A stretch of DNA of 64,000 nucleotides from Microbacterium proteolyticum (GCF_029639405.1 NZ_CP121274.1:1798001-1862000), one strand, 5' to 3'; shown: positions 23,728 to 32,888, counted from the first letter of the stretch. A program made the numbers and translations. The notes: generated by a model from the sequence alone, not told the origin.

Positions 23728-24077
23728 GGGACTCCTCTCGGTGGGCTGCCTGGGCGCCCGACGAGTGGGGTGCAGGCTCGTGCGGAGGGGATGCGCGGTC
23801 TCGAACCGGGTGCCGTGGCCACGAGACCGCGCATCCATGATGAGCGATCGGATTGAAGAGTAAGGAACTTGGGGGAGAACCACTCGAGATCACTCGAGGA
23901 CGACCCTGCCACGCGTGGCCGCCGTCACTTCCCGGAGAGGTCCATACCTCACCCGGGGAATCGCCCGCGTCGCGCACGGATTCCGACCGCGTCGGCATCC
24001 GATGCCCCGCTCTGCGGCGCGCGTGCGCACCGGGCGCGGTAATGTGGCCAGGCCCCTCGACGCCGCCGGAGACGCCC
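23728..24077. other. Intergenic region with no gene recognised
   Basis: This 350-bp gap lies between the divergent DivIVA-like and DUF998 genes. It holds a direct repeat of ACTCGAG around 23882-23899 and a TAATGT box at 24040-24045 that could be the -10 of the DUF998 gene. Frames running through it are antisense-like, low-quality sequence. Confidence 0.4.
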
Positions 24078-24773
24078 ATGACCGAGACGATCGTTCGGTC
24101 GCCCCGCCTCGCACCCCGCTCGGGAAGCCGTCGTGTCGTGCTCCTCGCCCTCGTCGGCGGGGGCGCCGCTTTCCTCAGCGCGGGCCTCATCTGGCTCAGT
24201 CGCCTCTGGGATCCGACCGTTCACTACGTGAGCCAGTTGGGTGCCACCGGCATGCCCACGGCGCCCGTCTTCAACTCCGCCCTCCTGCTGCTCGGCATCG
24301 CCGCCGTGCTCGTCGACCGCGCGATCCTGCACCGGCCCGACGTCTACGTCGTCGGCTGGCCCATCGCCGCGACCCTCGTCGTGTGCGGGGCGTGCTTCGC
24401 CCTGGCATCCGTCGTCACCTGCTCGCCCGGGTGCCCCGTGCCCTTCACCCCGGGGGCCCTGCCGCAGGACCTCATCCACATCAGCGCCGCGGTGCTCGGG
24501 TTCGTCCTGGCGATCGTCGCGATGGCGCAGGTGTCGGTTCTGCGTCGCCGTCCGTGGATGCGCGCTGCGAGTCTCGCGACGCTCGTCGCCGTCGGTCTCA
24601 CGTCGTTCATCGGCGCCATGCTGGCGCTCTTCCGCGGCGACACGGTCCTCGGAGGGAACCTCGAGTTCATCGCGGCGACGCTCGCGATCGCGTGGTTCGG
24701 AGTCTTCGGACTCCAGGTCGCCGCAGACGAACGCGTCACCCGCGCCGGCGCACCGGCTACCGTTTACCCATGA
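24078..24773 (+). CDS. DUF998 membrane protein
   Basis: A 231-residue integral membrane protein with six predicted helices (about residues 20-40, 62-80, 90-115, 134-155, 165-185, 195-218). SRLWDPTVHYVSQLGATG between the first two helices and the spacing of the rest match DUF998 proteins, whose function is unknown. The ATG was chosen over earlier codons because upstream sequence is non-coding in character. Its stop overlaps the next ATG as ATGA. Confidence 0.8.
   Translation: MTETIVRSPRLAPRSGSRRVVLLALVGGGAAFLSAGLIWLSRLWDPTVHYVSQLGATGMPTAPVFNSALLLLGIAAVLVDRAILHRPDVYVVGWPIAATLVVCGACFALASVVTCSPGCPVPFTPGALPQDLIHISAAVLGFVLAIVAMAQVSVLRRRPWMRAASLATLVAVGLTSFIGAMLALFRGDTVLGGNLEFIAATLAIAWFGVFGLQVAADERVTRAGAPATVYP
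24758..24763 (+). promoter_or_regulatory. Internal -10 box before the 63-residue membrane gene
   Basis: TACCGT, six bases, then the ATG at 24770. It lies within the 3' end of the DUF998 gene, so the small gene may have its own leaderless transcript as well as coupling. Confidence 0.4.
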
Positions 24774-24961
24774 CCCGACGTCGACTGCGCCGTGTGATCG
24801 GACTCGTCGTCCCGATCGCGAGTGTCGTCGTCGTGCTGACGGTCCTCCATGGCGCGGGTCTGCCGCTGACGTTCCCGGGAGTGCTCGTCTTCGTCGTGCT
24901 CCTCATCGTGGCGCGGCTGGTCTTCGGGTTCGCCCGCCGCCGGCGCGCCGACCGGGGCTGA
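24770..24961 (+). CDS. Small two-helix membrane protein
   Basis: A 63-residue protein with two hydrophobic segments (about residues 9-27 and 33-53) and basic ends. Its ATG overlaps the DUF998 stop by four bases, so it is probably co-translated with it. No family is recognised. It converges on the LuxR-family gene. Confidence 0.65.
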   Translation: MTRRRLRRVIGLVVPIASVVVVLTVLHGAGLPLTFPGVLVFVVLLIVARLVFGFARRRRADRG

Positions 24962-24977
24962 GTCGGCGCGCCCGGCC

Positions 24978-27449
24978 TCACAGCTCGCCGTCCGCCTCGA
25001 TCAGGCCCCACGCGTGCGCGGCGCGGATCGCGCTCGCGCGGTCCGACACCTCGAGCTTGCGATACAGGCTCTGCAACTGCGTCTTGACGGTGTTCGGCGA
25101 GACGACCAGCGCGCGGGCGATGTCGGCGATCGTCGACGTCGGGGTGAGTTGTGCCAGGACCACCTGCTCGCGCTTCGTGAGGTGCGGAACACTCACGGAT
25201 GACGCGAAGAACGAGACGCGATCCGACACGCGATCGCGTGCCGCGGGGGACAGGAGCCGGAGGACGAGGCCGCGGTCCTCGGGTGCGACCGCGCTCCACG
25301 GGCTCCACAGGTCGTGACGCGCACTCAGCGCCTCAGCCCGTTGGGCGGTCGAACGGTGGGCCCCGGTCCCGTTGAGCCGGACGTCGGAGACCATGCTGAC
25401 CACCATGCTCTCCAGCGCGGCGCGCGGTGAGGAGTCCTGGTGGATGCCCCACTTCACACTCATCACGTAGGCCTCGTGGGCGCGTCCCGCGTAGAGCTGC
25501 GACAGGGCGATCGCGGGCGCGGTCGCGGCGGAGAGCCCGAACGGGCCCTCGAACAGGGCCAGGGCCTTGCGCGCCTGGCGCAGGGCGATCAGCACCTTCG
25601 CGCGGGCCGTCAGCAGCTGGATCGACTGGAAGTGCGAGGGGGGCGTGCTGCGCGTCCGCCCCATCCACGACCGCAGCATCCCCAGCGCGTCGGGGGCCGC
25701 TCCGGAGAGCAGGAACGCGATGGCCTGGACCGACGCGGCGAACGGCCACAGCTCCCGTGCGCCGCCGGTCGCGGTCATCGTGTCGAGGCGCTCGCGCGCG
25801 GCCGCGGCATCGCCGCGTTCCAGACTCAGCCAGGCATCGGCCAGCCGCGTCCCCTCGCCCCAGGGCGAGCCGGCCCACGCGTCCTCGCGGTCGGCGTCGC
25901 ACAGCACCCCCGCCGCCCGGACGTCGCCCTCCAGCAGCGCCACGACCGCGAGCACCCCGCGGGCGCGGAGCCGGCGGGCCGGGGGAGCGAGTCGCTCGAC
26001 CTGCCCGAGGGCGAGGGTCGCATCGCGCAGCTTGCCCATCGCGAGGTGGGTCATCCCGACTTGGTACCACCCCTCGGCGACGACATCGTCCGAGAGCGCC
26101 GGCCGACGACGAAGAGCGTCCACGAGGAGCGTCGCCGACTCGGTGGCCAGGGCGAACCGCCCCGCGGCGCGCAGCAGGTTCACGCGGATGATCAGCGCCT
26201 CGATGTTGTGCTGCGCTGCCGCCTTCGCCTCCGGGAGGCGCCCGAGCGCGCCGACCACGAGCGCGGGAGTCTCCGCGGACGCCGCGGTGTCGGGGTCGAC
26301 CGAGAGGAGCGCGTCGACCGACACGGGGTCGAAACCCACGTGCGCGCGCAGGGTCTCGACGAGCGTCGCGAAGGCGACGGAGTCGCGTGCCCAGATCTCC
26401 GGGCCCGCCGAGCGCAGGATCGAACCGAGCGTGGGCCACTGGGCCGCGTCGGCGGCGAGCTGCGCGGCGCGCAGCGGCTCGCCCGCGGCGACGAGGTGAT
26501 CGAGCAGGCGCAGGCGCGCGTGCTCGACCAGTTCGGGAGCCCCGGCCGTGATCTCGCGCAGCCATTGGGCGCGGACGGGCTCGGCCAGCACCAGCCGAGT
26601 CGTGCTGGGCCAGACGAAGCCCGCGTCCTGCAGTTCGCCGAGCAGATCACTCGTGGTTCCGGCGGTCGAGTCGATGCCGATGGCGTCGGCCAGTTCGACG
26701 TTGATGTACGGGGCCACCGCGAGCAGTCGGACCTCGTCGGTGATCGGGACGCTCAGGTGCGCCTCCATGTCCGCGGTAAGCGCGCGAGCAGCATGATCCG
26801 CGATGGCATCCGCCTCGTCACGCGTGCGCAGCGGCAGGCCCTCGAGACGCAGCCGGGAGCTTGCGAGCTGCGCGAGCGCGGGCCATCCGTGGGTGCGGCG
26901 CATGAGCACGTCGACGGCGGCGTCGGTGGTCTCGATCCCGTTCAGGTCGAGGACCAGAGCCAGCTCCTCGCGCGTCATCAGCAGGTCGGCCGGGGTGAGG
27001 ACGTGGACGTCGAATTCGAGAGCGATCAGCGGGCTCTCGAGCCGGGTCACGTGCCGCGTGGCCACGACTACGCGCAGCGCCGGATCCGCGCGGAGCAGGT
27101 CGAGGATCGCGGCGGAGTCGACCGTCGGAGAGTCGGTGAGGTTGTCCACGAGCAGCACGTGCTGCGGCGGACCCTCGCCGAAAGCGGCCGCGACGCGGTC
27201 GAGGGTCTCCGCGTCGGCGTGGGCGGAGTCCAGGAGCTGGATGCCGGTCTCGGGGTCGTCGTCGAGGGCCGCAGCGAATTGCCGCAGCAGGGCGCTCTTG
27301 CCGACTCCGGCGGGCCCCCGGAGAAGGACGACGTCGCTCTCGAGCGCCTGGCGGAGCTTGGCGACGGTCAGGGTGCGTGGTGTCCAGAAGCGGCTGGAGC
27401 GCCGGGCGGCGCGGGCCGCGGCGGGAGGGGTGTCGAGGTCGATCAGCAT
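24978..27449 (-). CDS. Large MalT-like LuxR-family regulator (STAND ATPase)
   Basis: An 823-residue signal-integrating transcription factor. The P-loop is GPAGVGKS (about 45-52), Walker B is HVLLVDNL and VVVATRHV is a sensor strand of the NB-ARC/STAND module. The centre is alpha-helical, TPR-like sequence (about 300-740). The C-terminal LuxR-type helix-turn-helix is LTKREQVVLAQL, then ADIARALVVSPNTVKTQL (about 755-820). Such proteins oligomerise on ligand and ATP binding. The ATG at 27449 has GGAG seven bases upstream; a TTG four codons earlier is an alternative. It is divergent from the BY-kinase gene, which it is well placed to control. Confidence 0.9.
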   Translation of the reverse strand: MLIDLDTPPAAARAARRSSRFWTPRTLTVAKLRQALESDVVLLRGPAGVGKSALLRQFAAALDDDPETGIQLLDSAHADAETLDRVAAAFGEGPPQHVLLVDNLTDSPTVDSAAILDLLRADPALRVVVATRHVTRLESPLIALEFDVHVLTPADLLMTREELALVLDLNGIETTDAAVDVLMRRTHGWPALAQLASSRLRLEGLPLRTRDEADAIADHAARALTADMEAHLSVPITDEVRLLAVAPYINVELADAIGIDSTAGTTSDLLGELQDAGFVWPSTTRLVLAEPVRAQWLREITAGAPELVEHARLRLLDHLVAAGEPLRAAQLAADAAQWPTLGSILRSAGPEIWARDSVAFATLVETLRAHVGFDPVSVDALLSVDPDTAASAETPALVVGALGRLPEAKAAAQHNIEALIIRVNLLRAAGRFALATESATLLVDALRRRPALSDDVVAEGWYQVGMTHLAMGKLRDATLALGQVERLAPPARRLRARGVLAVVALLEGDVRAAGVLCDADREDAWAGSPWGEGTRLADAWLSLERGDAAAARERLDTMTATGGARELWPFAASVQAIAFLLSGAAPDALGMLRSWMGRTRSTPPSHFQSIQLLTARAKVLIALRQARKALALFEGPFGLSAATAPAIALSQLYAGRAHEAYVMSVKWGIHQDSSPRAALESMVVSMVSDVRLNGTGAHRSTAQRAEALSARHDLWSPWSAVAPEDRGLVLRLLSPAARDRVSDRVSFFASSVSVPHLTKREQVVLAQLTPTSTIADIARALVVSPNTVKTQLQSLYRKLEVSDRASAIRAAHAWGLIEADGEL

Positions 27450-27786
27450 CGTGTTCTCCAACTCTCGGTCTGCGCAGTCGTCGGCCCGGGTTCGGGTCTG
27501 GGCGACGAAAGGAGCGCACGGCGGGGGTGCGCTTCACCCGATCATTGGGGTGATGTTCGCCCGTATGACCTGTCGAGGGAGCGGTTTCATCCCCGTGGTC
27601 ATCCCTCCTTCACCCTGTTGGCATCACACTCTCCGCCCCTCTGTCACCATCGCCGGGCGCCGCCGATTCCCCCCGGGTATCGCCCGCTCGTGCGCGATCC
27701 GGGGTGGTGCGAGTGCTCCTCCGGCCCATGCCTATGCTTCCCGGGCTCGGCGTTCCCGATCGGCCCGAGCGGAAGGCGGTACACGA
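27450..27786. promoter_or_regulatory. Divergent control region between the LuxR and BY-kinase genes
   Basis: A 337-bp gap with a 7-bp inverted repeat (AGCGCAC at 27513-27519, GTGCGCT at 27527-27533) near the LuxR side, and a TATGCT -10 candidate (27732-27737) for the kinase. No gene was seen in it. The inverted repeat is a possible operator. Confidence 0.45.
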
Positions 27787-29442
27787 GTGGACATGCAACG
27801 CGTCGCGCGGATCCTGCGCGCGTACTGGAAGGCGATCGTGGCGCTCACCCTGGCCGGAGGCCTCGCGGGGTTCGGGTGGAGCGCGCTGCAACCACGGGTC
27901 TACACGGCCGACGCGAGCGGCTACGTCGCCAGCGTGTCATCCGACGGATCGACGGGCTCGGCTCTCGCGGGAGGAACCCTCGCCCTGGCCAGGGTGAAGT
28001 CCTTCATCGACATGGGCTACTGGAAGTCGGTCGCCGAAACGGCCCGCGACGAGCTCGGACTCACCGACAGCCCGGAATCCCTGGTGCAGCGCATCCACGT
28101 GTCCAACCCCGTCGACACCGTCAACGTGCGCGTCGACGCGACGGGGCCGACCCCCGAGGCGGCTCGCGATCTGGCGCAGGCCTGGCTCCACGGGATGACC
28201 GTCCAGGTGGATCAGTTGGAGTCCACCAGCGGCGCGCACAGCGCCGTGAAACTCGTCGCCGGCGACTCGGCGCGTCTCCCGACGTCGCCGTCCTCGCCCA
28301 ACGAGAAGCTGGCGATCGCCGTCGGGGCGCTCGGCGGGGCGGTGGCGGGGGTTCTGTTCGCGCTGGTGCGCCGGACCTTCGACCGGCGGGTGCGGTCGAC
28401 TCAGGACATCTCCGATTCCGTCGACGTGTCGGTCGTCGGCATCCTCCCCGTCGACAAGGAGCTCGCCGCCGGCCGCGCCGTCTTCTCGTTCGACGACATC
28501 CGGGACGGACGCGGCTCCTTCGCCCACAAGGAGGCCATGCGGGAGCTCCGGACCAACCTGCAGTACGTGGACGTGGACCGGCCTCCGCGCGTCATGGTCG
28601 TGACCAGCCCCCTGCCGGGGGACGGCAAGTCCACCACGGCGGCGAACCTCGCGGTGAGCATCGCGGCGACGGGGCAGTCGGTGATCCTCATCGACGCCGA
28701 TCTGCGCCGCCCCGTGCTGGGGGCGACGTTCGGCTTCTCCGACGACGTGGGCCTCTCGGACGTCCTCGCGGGCCGCGCCCGCATCGAGCAGGTGGCCCAC
28801 CAGGTCGACGAGCACGGGCGCCTCTTCGTCGTCGCGGCGGGGCGGACGCCTCCGAACCCCAGTGAGATGGTCGGCTCGCAGCGCATGCAGCAGCTGGCGC
28901 GCACACTGGCCGATGACATGGTCGTCATCATCGACTCGCCACCGACGCTCGCGGTCGCCGACGCCGCGGTGATCGCCAGCTGGGCGGACGGGGCCGTCCT
29001 CGTGGTGACAGCCGGTCGTACGACGGACGACATGCTCCAGCGCGCGGTCGGCAACATCGCCAAGACGCGCGGACGGCTCCTCGGCGTCGTCCTGAACCGG
29101 GTCCCGCTCCGCGGTGCCGATTCGAACTACTACGGCTCTCAGTACGGCGGATACTACGGATACGGCGCACCGGGTTCCGGGGCAGAGCGAGGCCGATGGT
29201 GGCGTCGGCCGAGGCGTCGTCAGGCGGGCGACGAGGGGGATGCCGGTGTGTCGGCGCCGGGCCCGCGCCGACGATCCGGGGAACTGCCTCCCTCGAACGT
29301 CAGCGGCCTGCGGACGCTGTCCGCGCGGCGGAGCCCTGCGGCGGCGTCGGGTGATTCGACTGGTGAAGGCGCGGTCGCCGTCGCTCCGCCCGCCGCGGTC
29401 GTGACGGACGAGCGGACGTCGCGGCGTCGACGGCGGGGGTGA
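27787..29442 (+). CDS. Polysaccharide-synthesis tyrosine autokinase (BY-kinase, Wzz-fused)
   Basis: A 551-residue membrane BY-kinase that controls chain length or export of an exopolysaccharide. A Wzz-like domain with membrane helices at about 13-32 and 178-198 precedes the cytosolic kinase. Walker A is SPLPGDGKSTTAANLA (about 273-288), Walker A' is ILIDADLRRP and Walker B is VVIIDSPP. A tyrosine cluster with six Tyr in SNYYGSQYGGYYGYG (about 446-460) is the probable autophosphorylation site. It is followed by about 90 extra residues that are basic and low-complexity. The GTG at 27787 was preferred because GGAAGG lies ten bases upstream. The phosphatase at 32181 is its likely counterpart. Confidence 0.9.
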   Translation: MDMQRVARILRAYWKAIVALTLAGGLAGFGWSALQPRVYTADASGYVASVSSDGSTGSALAGGTLALARVKSFIDMGYWKSVAETARDELGLTDSPESLVQRIHVSNPVDTVNVRVDATGPTPEAARDLAQAWLHGMTVQVDQLESTSGAHSAVKLVAGDSARLPTSPSSPNEKLAIAVGALGGAVAGVLFALVRRTFDRRVRSTQDISDSVDVSVVGILPVDKELAAGRAVFSFDDIRDGRGSFAHKEAMRELRTNLQYVDVDRPPRVMVVTSPLPGDGKSTTAANLAVSIAATGQSVILIDADLRRPVLGATFGFSDDVGLSDVLAGRARIEQVAHQVDEHGRLFVVAAGRTPPNPSEMVGSQRMQQLARTLADDMVVIIDSPPTLAVADAAVIASWADGAVLVVTAGRTTDDMLQRAVGNIAKTRGRLLGVVLNRVPLRGADSNYYGSQYGGYYGYGAPGSGAERGRWWRRPRRRQAGDEGDAGVSAPGPRRRSGELPPSNVSGLRTLSARRSPAAASGDSTGEGAVAVAPPAAVVTDERTSRRRRRG

Positions 29443-29456
29443 GACGCGGCCACGGA

Positions 29457-29506
29457 ACACGAGGAGGGCGCCGATTCCACTCCGGGAATCGGCGCCCTCC
29501 TCGTGT
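29457..29506. terminator. Bidirectional terminator with a 22-bp stem
   Basis: A perfect inverted repeat of 22 bp around a six-base loop (ACACGAGGAGG... pairing with ...CCTCCTCGTGT) fills the gap between two convergent genes, the BY-kinase and the glycosylphosphotransferase. It is the longest perfect hairpin noticed in this window. Confidence 0.85.
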
Positions 29507-29508
29507 GA

Positions 29509-30981
29509 TCAGTGCGCGGTGTCGCCGGGGGCGAAGACGGCCTTCACGGTCCGGAACAGGATGACGAGGTCGCCGATCAGCGACCAGTTCTCGACGTAGA
29601 AGAGGTCGAGGCGGATGGCATCCTCCCAAGACAGCGCCGATCGCCCGCTCACCTGCCAGAGACCGCTCATTCCGGGGCGGACGATCAAGCGGCGCCGGGC
29701 GTCGTCGTCGTAGAACGCCACCTCCGCATCGCGCTGAGGACGCGGCCCGACGAGACTCATCTGCCCGACCAGCACGTTGAACAGCTGGGGGATCTCGTCG
29801 AGCGAGTACCTCCGCAGAATGCGGCCGATCGGCGTGATGCGCGGGTCGTCGTCGATCTTGAACAGGGGAGCGCCGTCGCGTCCCTGGCTCGTCAGGAGTT
29901 CCGACAGGCGGGCGTCGGCGCCGTCGACCATGGAGCGAAACTTGATCATCCCGAATCGGACGCCGCCCTGACCGACACGTTCCTGCCGGTACAGGATCGG
30001 GCCGGGTCCCGACAGTCGCACGAGGACGGCCAGGACGAGCAGCAGCGGACTGAGAGCCCCGAGCAGCAGCAGGGACCCGACGAAATCGAACGCGCGTTTC
30101 AGGACCCGCTGACGGGTGGAGTATTGCGGCGTCTCGACGTGGACGAGGGGGAGACCCGCGACCGGGCGCGTGTGGATCCGTGGCCCGGCGACGTCCGTCA
30201 GGTTCACGGCGACGATCAGGTGCTGCCGCCCGGGCTCGAGGCCCCAGCCGATCCGCCGGATGTCGTGGGCGTCGATGTGTCCGCCGCCGGTGACGAGCAC
30301 GCTGTCGGCGTCCAGCTCATCGAGTCGGCGCTCCAGGCGCCGCGCGTGGGCGTCCGTCCACGAGTTCTCGCCGGCGCCCTCGACGGTGTGCACGCCCACG
30401 ATCGTGAGGCCGACGCCGGGCTGACGGGCGATCTCGCCCGCCACCCGGGCGTTCTCCTCGGCACTTCCGACGAGGACGACCCGCGCGGACAGCTCGCCCC
30501 GACGTCTGCGGGCGACGAGCCAGGCGCGGGCAGCCGAGCGCGAGGCGAGGAGGGTGAGGGTCCCCACGGGAAGGCTGAGCAGGAAGTACCCGCGGGACAG
30601 GTCGACCCCGGTGAGGTAGGCGCCCATGGCGATGAGGCCGAAGAGTTGGAAGGATGCCGCGATGACCAGGCGATGCTCGGCGACGCCGTGTCCGACGACC
30701 CGGGGGAGGCGTGTCCCCCAGAGGGTCAGGGCGATGAGCCACGCGACGCACAGGAGCAGCGACACGGTGGTGTAGTCGATCGGCACCGCGCTGACGCCCG
30801 CGTGATCGGGTCCGAGCCAGAGCGCCTGGGTGCCGAAGACGGCCGCTGCCACCACGAGCGCGTCGGAGGCGACGAGGAGCCGGGCGTATCGGGACTGCCA
30901 GGTGCGCCTTCGTTGCGTGCGCGTCGGGGTGAAGCTTTTCGTAGGGGCGGGTGAAACAAGTGACGAGGTAGCGAGATCCAT
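29509..30981 (-). CDS. Exopolysaccharide polyprenyl glycosylphosphotransferase, copy 1
   Basis: A 490-residue priming enzyme that transfers a sugar-1-phosphate to undecaprenyl phosphate to start repeat-unit assembly. Four N-terminal helices (about 35-150) precede a CoA-binding-like Rossmann region (VVLVGSAEENARVAGEI). After a further helix (about 287-310) comes the bacterial sugar transferase domain: LYRQERVGQGG, MIKFRSMV, PRITPIGRILRRYSLDEIPQ, SLVGPRP and GLWQVSGRSALSWEDA. The ATG has GGAG five bases upstream. The second copy (57699-59273) shares the whole layout. Confidence 0.93.
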   Translation of the reverse strand: MDLATSSLVSPAPTKSFTPTRTQRRRTWQSRYARLLVASDALVVAAAVFGTQALWLGPDHAGVSAVPIDYTTVSLLLCVAWLIALTLWGTRLPRVVGHGVAEHRLVIAASFQLFGLIAMGAYLTGVDLSRGYFLLSLPVGTLTLLASRSAARAWLVARRRRGELSARVVLVGSAEENARVAGEIARQPGVGLTIVGVHTVEGAGENSWTDAHARRLERRLDELDADSVLVTGGGHIDAHDIRRIGWGLEPGRQHLIVAVNLTDVAGPRIHTRPVAGLPLVHVETPQYSTRQRVLKRAFDFVGSLLLLGALSPLLLVLAVLVRLSGPGPILYRQERVGQGGVRFGMIKFRSMVDGADARLSELLTSQGRDGAPLFKIDDDPRITPIGRILRRYSLDEIPQLFNVLVGQMSLVGPRPQRDAEVAFYDDDARRRLIVRPGMSGLWQVSGRSALSWEDAIRLDLFYVENWSLIGDLVILFRTVKAVFAPGDTAH

Positions 30982-31321
30982 GGGTACTCCGCTGATCGGG
31001 CTCAGTGGCCGGAGATGATGCGCCTCTGGGCTGGAACGGGAGGCGCGGGGTCCGGGCACTGTGCCACCCACGGCGTCCACGGGGGACCGATACGTCAGCG
31101 GTGCGGGGAGGGTGAAGGGTGTCGAGGGGGAGGGCTCCGAAGAGTGATGCGGCAGCAGGACCGGCGCCGTGCCCGCGATCCGCAGATGGTTCGCCCCCGC
31201 GCTCACCTCCGCAAGATCGCCGATCACCTCGGCAGGTTTCCCGTCTCCGGGCAGGGACCCGACGCCGGTGAGACATGTACACATGTTCATGTGCGCGTAG
31301 CCGAACGGACAAGCTGGGTGC
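30982..31321. other. Divergent intergenic region, no gene seen
   Basis: This 340-bp gap lies between the glycosylphosphotransferase (minus) and a small XRE gene (plus). Apart from the CATGT cluster noted separately, no ORF or strong promoter is convincing. Confidence 0.4.
31273..31292. promoter_or_regulatory. CATGT-repeat operator candidate
   Basis: CATGT occurs at 31274-31278, 31282-31286 and 31288-31292; the first two are the palindrome ACATGT. The cluster ends 29 bases before the small XRE gene, as expected for a site bound by that protein. Confidence 0.45.
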
Positions 31322-31597
31322 ATGACCGACGTGCCCGATCCCTGGAACGAGTTCGCCCGGCAGTTCGGCGCCCGTCTGCTCGCGGCGCGTGCGGAGAAGG
31401 GTTTCTCGCAGGAACACGTCGCGCATGCTGCCGGACTCGCCACCTTCACGTACCGCAAGCTCGAGCACGGCGAGTCCAACCCCGGTACGCCGGCGAACCC
31501 GCGGTTGCGCACGATCGTGTGCCTGGCGGAGGTCCTGGAGATCCCGCTCTCGGACCTGCTGCCGCAGCCGCCGGAGGGCGTCGCGCCCGGTCGCTGA
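31322..31597 (+). CDS. Small XRE-family regulator
   Basis: A 91-residue protein that is mostly one XRE/Cro helix-turn-helix domain: ARLLAARAEKGFSQEHVAH (about residues 18-36), then AGLATFTYRKLEHGESN as the recognition region, and a C-terminal helix VCLAEVLEIPLSDLLPQ. It is divergent from the glycosylphosphotransferase and lies upstream of a phosphatase of the same pathway, so it may regulate the exopolysaccharide genes; this is inferred. Confidence 0.88.
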   Translation: MTDVPDPWNEFARQFGARLLAARAEKGFSQEHVAHAAGLATFTYRKLEHGESNPGTPANPRLRTIVCLAEVLEIPLSDLLPQPPEGVAPGR

Positions 31598-31688
31598 GTG
31601 CGGTGTCGGAGGCTCGTGCTTCACTTCTTCCGTGCCCACCGATGATCGGGGAGTCCTCGCGGACGACCCGGAAAGAGAGGTGTCCGGC

Positions 31689-32021
31689 ATGAGCGAAAAC
31701 GATGTCCATCCCCGTCACTCGGGTGCGCGCTGCACGTACGCGTGGTGCACGACCCGCCACGGCCTCACGGTCCACCCCGACGACGAGACGCACCGCAGCT
31801 CCGGCTCGGGATTCACGGCGCGGGTCCGGGGCTCGGACGAGTCGGGAGCGGGGCGGGAGAGCGAGGTCGAGGTCGGAATCCTCCGTCGACCGGGCGACGT
31901 CGAGAACTGGCTCGCGATCGAGCTCGGATCCGTGGGGCTCGCGCTCTCGATCGACGGTGCGCGCGAACTCCGTCGCGTGCTCGCGGAGGACCCGCAGATC
32001 CGAGAGGCGCTGTCGTCCTGA
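31689..32021 (+). CDS. Small actinobacterial protein, DUF6907-like
   Basis: A 110-residue soluble protein. The N-terminal CTYAWCTTRHG (about residues 14-24) and the later ENWLAIELGSVGLALS recall the DUF6907 family common in actinobacteria; that name is recalled, not searched. The Cys/His pattern might bind metal. The ATG has GAGAGG eight bases upstream. It lies between the XRE and phosphatase genes in the same direction. Confidence 0.65.
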   Translation: MSENDVHPRHSGARCTYAWCTTRHGLTVHPDDETHRSSGSGFTARVRGSDESGAGRESEVEVGILRRPGDVENWLAIELGSVGLALSIDGARELRRVLAEDPQIREALSS

Positions 32022-32180
32022 GGTGATCGGGAACGCGGTCGCCGCGGCGGTTCACCCGTCCCGGCGGTCGACGCATCGGCCGGCGGGGCGGACGGAGCGG
32101 GAGCGGGGGACGCTCTACTCGAGGGAGCAGCCATCGCGCGCGAGGACCCGACCTCGCCGCCGCCGCCCCGAAAGAGACCC

Positions 32181-32888
32181 GTGAACCAGCTCTCCCGCCC
32201 CCGTGTGTTGATCGTGTGCACGGCGAACGCGATCCGCTCGCCGTTCGTCGAGCATCTGCTCCGTGCCCGGTTCGCCGACGCGAGTGTCGTCGGTCCCGTC
32301 CTCACCAGCGAGGGGACGGCCGCGCGGCCCGGCCGATCCGCGGAACCGGACGCGGTCGAACTCGGACGGGAGTATGGGCTCGACCTCGCCGGTCATCGCA
32401 CGCGCTCCCTCGACGAGGTCATGCTCCGCGAGTCGTCGACCGTCCTGTGCGCGGCGGCCGTTCACCGGCGAGCGGTCCTGGACATGCGTCCGGATGCTCT
32501 AGACACGACGTTCACGGTGCGCGAGTTCGCCCGACTGCTCCGGGAGGAGCGCGACGCGTCCGCCGCGGAGGATTGGGAGTCGCTGGTGCGCCGCCTCGCT
32601 CGAGGGCGGACGCGGGCGCGTCGGACACCCGCGGGCGACGATGACCTCGTCGACCCGGTCGGTCAGCCGGAGGCCGTCTGGCGGGAGTTCGAGCGCGCCG
32701 CGACGGACGCCGTCGAGGCGATCACGATGCACACGGCTCCGGCGCTCGCCGCGGCAGCGGCGGACCGCCTCCCGGGCCGTCCGCCGATGACCCGTCGGGA
32801 GCATCGAGAGCGCGCGCGTCGCGTCGGGAGTTCCGATGCTTCCCTCGACGGAGGTCGACCTCTCACTCCGGGCGTCGACGGCGGGTGA
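32181..32888 (+). CDS. Low-molecular-weight protein-tyrosine phosphatase
   Basis: A 235-residue phosphatase. The P-loop is C13-T-A-N-A-I-R19-S at the N-terminus, matching the C-x5-R-S signature, and the acid loop is DDLVDPVGQP (about 154-163). The last 50 residues are an extra basic extension beyond the normal length of about 150-190. In exopolysaccharide clusters this enzyme (Wzb/Ptp) dephosphorylates the BY-kinase, here encoded at 27787-29442. The GTG start follows GAAAGAGA. Its 3' end overlaps the convergent VanZ-like gene by 26 bases. Confidence 0.88.
   Translation: MNQLSRPRVLIVCTANAIRSPFVEHLLRARFADASVVGPVLTSEGTAARPGRSAEPDAVELGREYGLDLAGHRTRSLDEVMLRESSTVLCAAAVHRRAVLDMRPDALDTTFTVREFARLLREERDASAAEDWESLVRRLARGRTRARRTPAGDDDLVDPVGQPEAVWREFERAATDAVEAITMHTAPALAAAAADRLPGRPPMTRREHRERARRVGSSDASLDGGRPLTPGVDGG

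Noticed and set aside
23853-24077. 75-codon upstream extension of the DUF998 protein
   Set aside because: Composition is unlike membrane or coding sequence, and the family starts at the MTETIV region.
25440-28865. A plus-strand open frame of over 1,100 codons across the LuxR and BY-kinase genes
   Set aside because: Arg/Gly-rich shadow composition; the genuine genes in other frames carry all recognisable motifs.
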